22,249 bases of DNA from Mesostigma viride. Its lineage: Eukaryota; Streptophyta; Mesostigmatophyceae; Mesostigmatales; Mesostigmataceae. Made by a program: the position numbers and the translations under genes. Positions 1-7,669 of the stretch are shown piece after piece. Location: positions 1 to 22,249 of the forward strand of contig RPFO01001161.1 of NCBI GenBank assembly GCA_009746045.1, written 5' to 3'. Under the pieces are notes generated by a model. That model was not told the DNA's origin. It saw nothing but the letters and a program-made list of their open reading frames with translations, and did not search any database. How positions within the stretch are numbered: position 1 is the stretch's first letter; every line of letters begins with the position of its first letter.

Positions 1-326
1 ATCGTTTTTTGTTGAGCGGTCACTAGTTTCGAGCAATAAAAACGAATTTAGGGCGAGTTCAGGCCGAATTTTCGTAGTTCCGAGGAATAAAAATTGATTT
101 GGAAGATTTCCCCGTGAGGGACGGAGCGTGGGATCGACGGTGCGGTGGGCCGGCGCGAGCGCGCGCGATGGGAAGCCCCCAAAGGAAGGCCGCCGAGCGT
201 TCGCCCCCCGGCGTAGTGACCGGCCCGGTAGGCGGGCGCTTCGCCGGCGGGTCGAAGCTTTCGACGGAGGCCTCAGGGCCCCTGGTGGCGTAGTGCGTCC
301 GAATTCGTGGGGGGCCTTGGCCCCCC
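1..326. other. left segment unlike the heads of the other units
   Basis: This stretch precedes the first copy of block B but does not match the head blocks found at the same place in units 2-5. It starts AT-rich, with two imperfect copies of an 'aataaaaacgaattt'-like motif near 36 and 86, and then becomes very GC-rich. It contains an inverted repeat at 251-265 (GTCGAA, GCT, TTCGAC). A hairpin at 307-329 (GTGGGGGGCC, TT, then its complement with one extra C) sits where the other units carry a different GC-rich hairpin. Overlapping frames on both strands are open, but none looks like protein. It may be a strongly diverged head or sequence at a breakpoint of the array. Confidence 0.45.
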
Positions 327-1020
327 CACCTTGTCAACTACTTAACTACGATCGTGTTGCGCAACGGAGAAACCCGAACATCCTGACATCGCCGCGGGCG
401 CCGTACCGTACGGCCTGATCGAACCCCCACGACCGAGGGCAAATCCTGAAATCCTGCGGACCCGCGAGTAACGGCCCGTAACCGCCGGCCTGAACACCGT
501 CACACCCTCCTAAGATCGAGTCTCACATGTTCTGAACGGAAAATGACGTCAGCTCAATTCAGCAAAATGCGCGAGAAATTGCGGGCGGCATATACGGCAG
601 GGTCAAATAGTTTGTTCCGAAGCAACTCTATCCAAACATCGTAGTCGATTTACTAAGGGTTCAGACTGAACGGTAAGTTTCGAGTGTTCAGACTGAGCGG
701 GAAATTTAGTTCGAACACTATTCTGAGCGGTTTTTGGTTCAATTTTCGGTTCGGCCTACTTCCCACGCAATTTCCGTGCCAATTTTTGCGAGATGACTGA
801 ACTGAACGTGTTCAGAGAAAAACGGCTCGAAACTGTGAAAAGCAGGGGGCTCCGCCTTGGGACGGGCCGTACGAAGCCGAAAATTTTGGGCTCCCGCTGG
901 CCCCCCCGCCTCGGACCCTGACCGAAATACGGACTTGAACGGGGAAAGTTGGACCGGTCGAACCGTACCAAATTTTAGTTCGCATGCGGGGCGGGGCGAG
1001 CGTCGCGTCGAACGCACCGG
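327..1020 (+). repeat. block B of unit 1, palindrome-rich
   Basis: This block matches 11779-12500 and 17319-18013 closely. It contains short perfect palindromes: ACGATCGT at 348-355 directly abutting GTTGCGCAAC at 356-365, GCCGTAC-C-GTACGGC at 400-414, GTTCAG-A-CTGAAC at 659-671, GTTCGAAC near 711, and CTGAAC-GT-GTTCAG at 802-815. From about 785 it includes the second copy of a ~170-bp element that also lies in the head block of other units. No convincing coding frame is seen. Near 1025-1062 it joins a short piece of head sequence carrying the CCAAT motif. Confidence 0.75.
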
Positions 1021-1189
1021 GCTGGCGATGCTCCTACACCAATCAGTTTTCTGCACCGCCAGTGTTCAGACTGAATGGGAAATGTGCCAAAAATTTAGTT
1101 CGAACACTTTTCTGAACGGAACATCCTACTCTATTTACTAGAAAGAAGATCCGATCAGTACGGCTGAACGTCGTGTGGCTTGTATTGTA

Positions 1190-1426
1190 GAGCTACGAAA
1201 CGAGTTGAGACTGAACGGGACGCGTGGCAGTATGACAGTGACAGTCATCGTGACAGGAGAGTTGACAGTGGGAAATTTTTGGAGTGTTGCGAATTTTTTA
1301 ATATTGTCGAGCTACGAAACGGGTTGAGACTGAACGGGACGCGTGGCAGTATGACAGTGACAGTGGGAAATGTTTGGTGTGTTGTGAACCTGAATTTGGG
1401 GCGCGGTGTTTTGGGAGTGCGTGGCG
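1190..1426 (+). repeat. 119-bp direct duplication
   Basis: A segment beginning 'gagctacgaaac' at 1190 recurs at 1309, a spacing of 119 bp. Both copies contain 'gttgagactgaacggg' and 'gtggcagtatgacagtgaca'. The copies diverge after about 60 bp, the first having extra sequence. Unit 2 has only one copy, at about 6318-6380. It lies just upstream of the first possible start codon of the N segment, so it could be promoter or 5' UTR sequence, but no core promoter motif is evident. Confidence 0.6.
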
Positions 1427-1471
1427 ATGGATGCAATACAGTTGGCATCGTTCATTGCTCGGCATTGTTAA
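1427..1471 (+). CDS. possible first exon (14 codons) in unit 1
   Basis: An ATG in a fair context (gtggcgATGG) opens a 14-codon frame that reads MDAIQLASFIARHC and then meets TAA. A GTTAAG donor-like site overlaps the stop, so it could be a short first exon ending in phase 1. That phase does not fit exon N1, which needs phase 0. In unit 2 the matching frame has TAG at codon 5 and a nearby 1-bp indel. If this was the true N-terminus, the unit 2 copy is broken here. Weakly supported. Confidence 0.2.
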   Translation: MDAIQLASFIARHC

Positions 1472-1610
1472 GGGACGTAAGGAAACCATGTACATTGCTC
1501 ACGCAGGGAAATTGGAATTACTGCAGCTCGGGGACAGGCTCGCACTAGTTGTGCTGTTGTGATAGGATTGTCATCAGCCGTAGGTAATCGATGGTCAACG
1601 CCGCTTTCAG

Positions 1611-1659
1611 AATGAGGAGGTGGACGTTATACCTGATATCAATATACTTTGTTGGGCAG
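1611..1659 (+). CDS. exon N1 (internal, 49 nt), unit 1
   Basis: This is a short internal exon bounded by a pyrimidine-rich acceptor (ccgctttcag) and a consensus donor (gtaagt). It reads NEEVDVIPDINILCWA plus one base (phase 1). The extra base joins N2 as a GAA codon, so the frame continues without a stop. The sequence is identical at 6633-6681, while the flanking intron differs by substitutions and indels, as expected if the exon is or was constrained. I recognise no domain. Confidence 0.55.
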
Positions 1660-1869
1660 GTAAGTGGCAACGGAAAGGTTTCGATGCTTCCTTATTTCTG
1701 CATCCTGCATTGACCACTTTAGCGAGTCAGGATGTTGCTTAGCGCGTAGGTGTACGTGCATTTTGCAGGATGGCGTTGACGTTGATGGGAATACGACGTG
1801 TGAATTTGTGTTCGTGTGCCTTCTGAGACGTGTAGGCGAGCACGGTTGTCAGTGTGGACCCGCGGCCAG

Positions 1870-2003
1870 AATCGTATCATTACGTCGAGCAAGCCGGGCT
1901 TTACCAGGGCGATGTCTCGTTGCAGCAGGCCTACGTCCGGGATGTGCTGAATTGGTTGGTCCTGTCGCCACCTGACGGCTTCTGCGACAACGTATATTTG
2001 ACG
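1870..2003 (+). CDS. exon N2 (internal, 134 nt), unit 1
   Basis: The acceptor is 'gcggccag' and the donor is a consensus gtaagt. Joined to N1 it gives 44 full codons after the split one, starting SYHYVEQAGLYQGDV and ending DGFCDNVYLT in phase 0. The protein has ordinary composition and mixed hydrophobicity, with a Leu/Val-rich stretch (VRDVLNWLVLS), but I cannot assign a family. Three substitutions separate it from the unit 2 copy: two synonymous (CTG/CTA and GTA/GTT) and one Gly to Arg. The acceptor at 1851 would put the frame out of phase, so 1870 is preferred. In unit 1 the next downstream phase-0 acceptor is that of segment T. Confidence 0.6.
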
Positions 2004-2090
2004 GTAAGTTCCTTGTGGCGTTACTCTGCTATGATCATATGTTTTTGTAAACGTGATGAACTGGGCATGGTTGCTGTGTGTTATTATGGG

Positions 2091-2606
2091 GCTTGTGCAA
2101 CACACCCCAACATAGTTGCTCGCCGGTAATAACCAAGTGGGTGTGGTGCAGCCCACCCATCAAATGACATCGGCTTCACCTGCAACTTGGAAGGTAGTTT
2201 TGGGGAGTGTGTTTCAGTGTGCCTACCAAGTTTCAGGCCAATTGAATGTCATTTGGTATGGGCTGCCGCTCCCAGGCTTTGGCTTGTGCAACACACCCCA
2301 ACATAGTTGCTCGCCGGTAATAACCAATTGGGTGTGGTGCAGCCCACCCATCAAATGACGTCGGCTTCACCTGCAACTTGGAAGGTAGTTTTGGGGAGTG
2401 TGTTTTAGTGTGCCTACCAAGTTTCAGGCCAATTGAATGTCATTTGGTATGGGCTGCCGCTCCCAGGCTTTGGCTTGTGCAACACACCCCAACATAGTTG
2501 CTCGCCGGTAATAACCAAGTGGGTGTGGTGCAGCCCACCCATCAAATGACATCGGCTTCACCTGCAACTTGGAAGGTAGTTTTGGGGAGTGTGTTTTAGT
2601 GTGTTT
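2091..2606 (+). repeat. 191-bp tandem repeat, about 2.7 copies, unit 1
   Basis: The motif 'gcttgtgcaacacacccc' occurs at 2091, 2282 and 2473, giving an exact 191-bp period. Copies differ at only a few bases. The array lies inside the intron after N2. Each copy contains 'ggtgcagcccacccatcaaatgac' split across its middle and a candidate donor-like 'ggtaataacc', but no coding frame runs through it. The same family occurs at 7121-7664. Confidence 0.9.
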
Positions 2607-2644
2607 ACGTTTACCGTAATCTTATGCAATTTCCTTTTTTCCAG

Positions 2645-2803
2645 ACGAATTTTCTTGGTCGCAGCGTGCACATACCGGACGAAGAGTCTGTCTTCCATTG
2701 TCGTATCCGTGGGGTGCGTCCTCTTCATTCTCCTTGGGAATGTCATTGCCACGTTATCCGTGTTGCTTTCTTCTGGAACAGGCTGGGCAGGGAAAGCCCA
2801 TGA
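2645..2803 (+). CDS. exon-like segment T, unit 1 (52 codons to a stop)
   Basis: A strong acceptor (tttttccag) precedes a frame in phase 0, matching the donor phase of N2. It begins TNFLGRSVHIPDEESVFHC, includes WECHCHVIRVAFFWNRL and ends at TGA after 52 codons. All three forward frames are open across most of this stretch, and one of them encodes a hydrophobic run (VGCVLFILLGNVIATLSVLL). The reading frame is therefore not certain. No convincing donor is seen before the stop, so this could be a last exon or the broken end of a truncated copy. It is identical in unit 3 and has two amino-acid changes in unit 4. Not recognised. Confidence 0.35.
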   Translation, partial: TNFLGRSVHIPDEESVFHCRIRGVRPLHSPWECHCHVIRVAFFWNRLGRESP

Positions 2804-2817
2804 TTGCTCATGGATGA

Positions 2818-2938
2818 TTTCTCATGCACCGATTTTGGGTGTCGTTGACTGCTGTGCTTCCTGACGTTCATGGTGGTTTTGCGTGTGATAAGCTGCCTTG
2901 CTTTGCACGTGGGTTTTCACTGGGCTATATGGGTGAAG
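2818..2938 (+). CDS. exon-like segment M, unit 1
   Basis: An open frame after a stop at 2815 reads FLMHRFWVSLTAVLPD and continues to FSLGYMGE, ending at a donor-like gtgagc at 2939. It has two Cys codons and reads like protein, but no clear acceptor precedes it. Its end phase (1) does not fit segment I, because that join would hit TAG after 12 codons. A second frame is open from about 2850 and is hydrophobic, and that frame would join I in phase 0. An Asp/His difference near 2869 separates units 1 and 3. Reading frame and status are unresolved. Confidence 0.25.
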
Positions 2939-3039
2939 GTGAGCAACTAGGGGTGTGTCATGCTGTGCTATATTGCTTCCATCCAGCATATCCAAAGTTA
3001 GACTTGCTCTAATGGCTGTGCAATATTTGTGTTGTGCAG

Positions 3040-3119
3040 ATTTTTACTGGGCTGAAGCCAAATTCACGCATGGGTAGACAGTTTGCTGCACGTGAATTTT
3101 TACTGGGCTGTACGTGCAG
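3040..3119 (+). CDS. exon I (80 nt), unit 1
   Basis: This segment lies between acceptor 'gttgtgcag' and donor 'gcag|gtgggc'. It reads IFTGLKPNSRMGRQFAAREF and then LLGCTC plus two bases (phase 2). The two bases complete an Arg codon with the first base of segment R, so I and R join in frame. The text 'ttttactgggctg' occurs twice inside it and a near copy ends segment M, so part of this stretch arose by internal duplication. No family recognised. Confidence 0.4.
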
Positions 3120-3250
3120 GTGGGCAACCATGTGTTGTGCCATATTTTTCTACATGGATTCATCATACTTGCTGTCAAACGTAGGCCCCATTGGCTTGCA
3201 CACTGAATTTTGCTTTGCTGACTGTGTAATTTTGATGTCTCATTCTGCAG

Positions 3251-3326
3251 GCGTGCCCGCTACCTGATCAACCAGGTGTGCTTTGCATTGTGCCAGCGGG
3301 GCCATGTTTGTTTCCTTTGCACGTGT
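3251..3326 (+). CDS. exon R, Cys-rich, unit 1 (3' end uncertain)
   Basis: After acceptor 'cattctgcag' the frame set by exon I reads RRARYLINQVCFALC and then QRGHVCFLCTC. It is rich in Cys, with a Cys-x3-Cys and a Cys-x2-Cys-x-Cys, which could bind metal, although that is only a resemblance. A possible donor (CAG|gtgtgc) follows the Gln codon at 3273-3275. If it is used, the exon is only 25 nt. Without splicing, the frame stays open into the G-rich repeat and the GCCA tract, where openness means nothing. The end given is the last codon before repeat sequence. Confidence 0.35.
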
Positions 3327-3393
3327 AGACAGGCAGGCTGGCAGGGGACATGGGGCACGAGGCTTGGGGTTTGGGGTATGTGGCATGGGTCAG

Positions 3394-3394
3394 G

Positions 3395-3430
<36 letters not shown>
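3394..3430 (+). repeat. short GCCA microsatellite, unit 1
   Basis: About eight GCCA repeats are followed by 'aaggcagccacatg'. It matches the short tract at 13840-13880 of unit 3, which has one CCGCC variant. Confidence 0.95.
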
Positions 3431-3767
3431 AAGGCAGCCACATGCACGAGATGTGATTATTGGCAAGCCAGCCAGCGGGGGCACCACAGAGGAGGGTATG
3501 GGGACAGGGGGAAGGGGGGAGGGGGCGGGGGGCAGGGTCCAGGCGGCAGGGGGCAGGGGGAGCCTTTCTGAAGCTATGAGTCACAGGTCATGGGGACTGG
3601 GGCATGGGGCAGGCCCTCAGCCACCTGCACGTGATGTGGTCAGAGGCAAGACACAAGCAAGGGCACAGTGGGCAGGTGGGACGGGGCAGGGGACCTGGGG
3701 CACGAGCCATGAAACTTGGGGACATGGGGCACGAGGCTTGGGCCGTGGGGTATGTGGCATGGGTCAA

Positions 3768-3890
<123 letters not shown>

Positions 3891-4315
3891 GGCAGCCACA
3901 TGCACGAGATGTGATTATTGGCAAGCCAGCCAGCGGGGGCACCACAGGGAGGAGGGCATGGGGACAGGGGGAAGGGGGAGGGGGCGGGGGCAGGGTCCAG
4001 GCGGCAGGGGGCAGGGGGAGCCTTTCTGAAGCTTTGAGTCACAGGTCGTGGGGACTGGGGCATGGGGCAGGCCCTCAGCCACCTGCACGTGATGTGGTCA
4101 GAGGCAAGTCACAAGCAGGGGCACAGTGGGCAGGTGGGACGGGGCAGGGGACCTAGGGCACGAGCCATGAAACTTGGGGCATGGGGAGTGGGGCGTTGGG
4201 CAGGCAGGTAGGGGTGGTACACACGCACATGCCCTGCCATGCCCTGCGATCCCGCCAAAGGGCACCGTGGGGTCTTGTGGGTTGTCACACGTTGTTATGG
4301 GGTGCATATTTGCAG

Positions 4316-4424
4316 GGACATGAAGATGGGTGACCGCGCCGTAACCGAGACATGTGTGGTGGCAACATGCGGCCTGGATACCAGTTGGCCTTGCTTCGTT
4401 AGATACATTTATGGCTGCATGTGA
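4316..4424 (+). CDS. last exon D, unit 1
   Basis: Acceptor 'atatttgcag' opens a frame entered in phase 2 that reads DMKMGDRAVTETCVVATC, continues through LDTSWPCFVRYIYGCM and stops at TGA. Four copies exist in the window. Four substitutions separate unit 1 from the others in this frame: three at third positions are synonymous (ACA/ACG, GCA/GCG, AGT/AGC), and one changes Gly to Arg. This supports the frame having been translated. An alternative phase-0 entry would give only GHEDG and a stop. No recognised domain, and four Cys codons in about 35. Confidence 0.45.
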
Positions 4425-5060
4425 TGGCGTGCCCTTGCCGTGGTCACAGTGGTCACAGTGAGGGCCTGTGGTTGCCCCATACTGGTGGTGGTTATAAAGA
4501 AGTTAGCGAATACAAAACTTTCTTTCTTCAGGTGATTTTGATGTGGGCATGAGCGATCGTGCACATGCTAACATTTGATGGCCATTCCATGGTGAAGTTG
4601 GGAATTGGATGGGATTGCTTGATAAAGATGCGGTGGTGTGTCTTAAAATGAGCTGTGCTAATCTCATTATGAAGTGCTCAAGACAACTCATTATAATAAA
4701 TCAGAGTTGGAACAAACATTGTCTGCATCATGCCCCAACTTGAACACTACATGAAGTGTGACACCTATGCTACGTGTGTTGCGGGCTAGCTGTGTCAGCA
4801 AACAATTTTAGCTTTTAGCCCTCAAATCGTGTCCAACTCGCGCCTAACAATAGGAGCCAGTTGCACCATGCATGGTAATGTCCACAAACTAACCTAAAAC
4901 ATTTTAGTGTCCATACTGGGACCAAAGCACACTCATAGAGGGACTTTGGTGTGGCAGGCCCCAGCGGCTTGGCCGGCCAGGGCGGCATATTCTGACCTGG
5001 CCTGGCCCCAAGGGCATTCCCAAAAGAGTAGGGAAACATGCCACGAACTACACCCAGATG
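4425..5060 (+). repeat. non-coding tail block, unit 1
   Basis: This is the conserved tail of the unit. It has a direct repeat 'ggtcacagt' twice at 4440-4458 and a splice-acceptor-like 'tttctttcttcag' near 4519-4531, degraded to 'ttaag' in units 2 and 3. It also contains AATAAA at 4695 and a GC-rich stretch near 4960-5010. Apart from a few short open frames conserved only because the DNA is conserved, I see no gene. Confidence 0.7.
4695..4700 (+). promoter_or_regulatory. candidate poly(A) signal AATAAA, unit 1
   Basis: AATAAA lies about 270 bp after the stop of exon D and is kept in all four tails. No cDNA supports its use. Confidence 0.3.
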
Positions 5061-5105
5061 TTGCTGTCCAGTGGCTGGATGAGTAGGTCATCTAGAGTAG
5101 GTCAT
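5061..5105. repeat. rearranged junction palindrome, unit 1/2
   Basis: The left arm of the palindrome that is intact at 16873-16918 is present (with one G missing). The right arm is replaced by a second direct copy of GAGTAGGTCAT (5081-5091 and 5095-5105). Confidence 0.7.
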
Positions 5106-5488
5106 AACTCATAAAAAATGCCTACAATATTTGGAACGAATCCATGCATCGATGCTCCTACACCAATCAGTTTTCTGCACCGCCATAGCCTCGAATTTGC
5201 ATGTACGTAATTATTTCGTCCCAGTGGACCTTTAGCGAGATGACTTGCCTGAACATGCCAGGAAGCGGCTCGAAGCTGGGAAAAGCAGGGGGCTCCGCCT
5301 GCGGACGGGCCGTACGAAGCCGAAATTTTATGGCTCCCGCTGGCCCCCCCGCCTCGGCGCCCTCGGCCACTGCCCCTTCGCGCTGCGCGCCCCGCGTGGC
5401 GCCGGCGTTCCCGAGGACGCACCCCGCGGGTGTACGCGCCAATCGCCCGCTCAGGCGCCAAAAAGTCCGGGCCCCGAAGGGGCCCCCA
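5104..5488 (+). promoter_or_regulatory. head block, unit 2
   Basis: This is the conserved start of a unit. It holds 'ctacaccaatcag' (a CCAAT-box-like motif) near 5159, 'gaatttgcatgtacgtaatt' near 5193, the first copy of the ~170-bp element, and a GC-rich region ending in a hairpin GGGCCCC-GAA-GGGGCCC at 5469-5485. In this unit the CTGAAC/GTTCAG palindrome of the element is lost. A promoter role is inferred only from position and the CCAAT motif. Long open frames on both strands here are composition effects. Confidence 0.4.
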
Positions 5489-5489
5489 A

Positions 5490-5995
5490 CTTGTCAACTA
5501 CTTAACTACGATCGTGTTGCGCAACGGAGAAACCCGAACATCCTGACACCGCCGCGGGCGCCGTACCGTACGGCCTGATCGCACCCCCACGCCCGAGGGC
5601 CATCCCTGAAATCCTGCGGAGCCGCGAGTTACGACCCGTAACCGCCGGCCTGAACGACGTCACACCCGCCTAAGATCGACTGTCACCTATTCTGAACGGA
5701 AGCTGAATTCAGCAAAATGCGCGAGAAATGCCGGGGGGCATGTACGGCTGGGGGGAAGAGTTTTGCACGAGTTAGCTTAGCCCAAACATCGTAGTCGATT
5801 TACTAGAAGCTGAACGAGAACTGTCCCGCGGCTGAAGGTACTGTGCGTAGTTCGACTTTTCTGAACGAGTTTTTGGGTAAATTTTCGGCTCAGCCTACTT
5901 CCCGCGCAATTTTCGTGCCGATTTTAGCGGGAGTCACACGGTGAGCGTGGCAGGAAACGGTGAAAAGCAGGGGGCTCCGCCTGCGGACGGTTCGT
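5490..5995 (+). repeat. block B of unit 2, diverged
   Basis: The first 210 bp match other units well and keep ACGATCGT (5508-5515), GTTGCGCAAC (5516-5525) and GCCGTACCGTACGGC (5560-5574). After about 5700 it differs by many substitutions and indels and lacks the GTTCAG-A-CTGAAC palindrome. A truncated second copy of the ~170-bp element ends near 5990. Confidence 0.7.
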
Positions 5996-6320
5996 ATGAA
6001 GTACGGCTGGGTGGAAGAGTTTGTGACGAAGGATCTCTATCCAAGGATTCTACTTGATTTATTGGAAGGCTGATCCGATCAGTACGGCTGAAAGCACTCA
6101 GGATCTGTACGCAGGATCAGTAGGTCTGGCTTGTATTTCCAGGTAAATAGGTGTACGTTATTCCAAATAGAACCAGTAGTTAATCCCTGCTAAGCCTAGG
6201 GTATCAAGACGTCTGGCTTGTATTTAATACAGCTGTGTGGCTCTATTGTGCGGCGTGGGAGACAACAACAACAACAACTAATACAACGTCTGGCTTGTAT
6301 TAAATTTTGTCGAGCACTCG
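5996..6320 (+). other. unit 2-specific spacer with triplicated motif
   Basis: This spacer is AT-richer than its surroundings. 'gtctggcttgtatt' occurs three times, starting at 6124, 6212 and 6288. 'gatccgatcagtacggctga' (near 6071) also occurs near 1149 in unit 1. A CAA microsatellite lies inside it. No gene seen. Confidence 0.6.
6262..6278 (+). repeat. short ACA/CAA microsatellite
   Basis: Six tandem CAA-type triplets, found only in unit 2. Confidence 0.9.
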
Positions 6321-6632
6321 AGCTACGAAACGAGTTGAGACTGAACGGGACGCGTGGCAGTATGACAGTGACAGGTTGACAGTGGGAAAATTTTGGAGTG
6401 CTGTGAAACAGCGAATTTGGGGCGCGGTGTTTTGGGAGTGCGTGGCGATGGATGCAATATAGTTGGCATCGTCAGAATGCTCGGCATTGTTAAGGAACGT
6501 AAGGAATCCATGTACATTGCTCACGCCGAGAAATTGGAATTACTGCAGCTCGGGGACAGGCTCGCACTAGTTGTGCTGTTGTGATAGGATTGTCATCAGC
6601 CGTAGGTAATCGATGGTCAACGCCGCTTTCAG

Positions 6633-6681
6633 AATGAGGAGGTGGACGTTATACCTGATATCAATATACTTTGTTGGGCAG
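6633..6681 (+). CDS. exon N1 (49 nt), unit 2
   Basis: Same exon as in unit 1 and identical over all 49 nt, with acceptor 'gctttcag' and donor gtaagt. It starts the longest phase-consistent exon chain in the window (N1-N2-L1-L2). The upstream continuation is not found: the frame that begins with ATG near 6450 stops at codon 5 here. Confidence 0.55.
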
Positions 6682-6876
6682 GTAAGTGGCAAAGGTTTCG
6701 ATGCTTACTTATTTCTGCATTCTGCATTGACAACTTTAGCGAGTCAGGATATTGCTTAGCGCGTAGGTGTTGTAGGATGGCGTTGACGTTGTTGGGAATA
6801 CGACGCGTGAATTTGTGTTCGTGTGCCTTCTGAGACGTGTAGGCGAGCACGCTTGTAAGTGGGGACCCGCGGCCAG

Positions 6877-7010
6877 AATCGTATCATTACGTCGAGCAAG
6901 CCCGGCTTTACCAGGGCGATGTCTCGTTGCAGCAGGCCTACGTCCGGGATGTGCTAAATTGGTTGGTCCTGTCGCCACCTGACGGCTTCTGCGACAACGT
7001 TTATTTGACG
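6877..7010 (+). CDS. exon N2 (134 nt), unit 2
   Basis: It joins N1 through a split GAA codon and ends in phase 0 at a gtgagt donor. It encodes the same sequence as unit 1 except Gly to Arg after VEQA. The alternative upstream acceptor of unit 1 (ttgtcag) is mutated to 'ttgtaag' here, leaving 'gcggccag' as the acceptor shared by both copies. Family unknown. Confidence 0.6.
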
Positions 7011-7120
7011 GTGAGTTCCTTGTGGCGTTACTCTGGCATGATAATATGTTTTTGTAAACGTGATGTACTGGGCATGGTTGGTGTGTCTTATTGCAGCCCA
7101 CCCATCAAATGACATCGGAT

Positions 7121-7664
7121 TTACAACATAGTCGCTCGCCGGTAATAACCAAGTGGGTGTGGTGCAGCCCACCCATCAAATGACATCGGCTTCACCTGAA
7201 ACTTGGAAGGTAGTTTTTGGGGCTGTGTTGCAGTGTGCCTACCAAGTTTCAGGCCAATTGAATGTCATTTGATATGGGCTGCCACTCCCAGGCTTTGGCT
7301 TGTGCAACACACCCCAACATAGTTGCTCGTCGGTAATAACCAAGTGGGTGTGGTGCAGCCCACCCATCAAATGACATCGGCTTCACCTGAAACTTGGAAG
7401 GTAGTTTTTGGGGCTGTGTTGCAGTGTGCCTACCAAGTTTCAGGCCAATTGACTGTCATTTGATATGGGCTGCCACTCCCAGGCTTTGGCTTGTGCAACA
7501 CACCCCAACATAGTTGCTCATCGGTAATAACCAAGTGGGTGTGGTGCAGCCCACCCATCAAATGACATCGGCTTCACCTGAAACTTGGAAGGTAGTTTTT
7601 GGGGCTGTGTTGCAGTGTGCCTACCAAGTTTCAGGCCAATTGAATGTCATTTGGTATGGGCTGC
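7121..7664 (+). repeat. 191-bp tandem repeat, about 2.8 copies, unit 2
   Basis: The period is again 191 bp ('gcttgtgcaacacacccc' at 7298 and 7489), with variants not found in the unit 1 array, for example 'cacctgaaacttgg'. A fragment of the unit (gcagcccacccatcaaatgac at 7094, split by a short insertion) precedes it. It lies in the intron after N2 and runs directly into the minisatellite. Confidence 0.9.
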
Positions 7665-7669
7665 GTATG

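Noticed and set aside
705-720. tRNA or Pol III B-box from GTTCGAAC
   Set aside because: No A-box at the right distance and no cloverleaf could be drawn. The motif is better explained as one of the local palindromes.
4503-4691. Short reverse-strand frame in the tail block, also at 21035-21223
   Set aside because: Not kept in units 2 and 3 despite high DNA similarity, and no protein-like features.
5102-5497. Reverse-strand Arg/Gly-rich frames recurring in each head block
   Set aside because: They recur only because the heads are duplicated. Composition is that of GC-rich DNA, and several overlapping frames on both strands are equally open.
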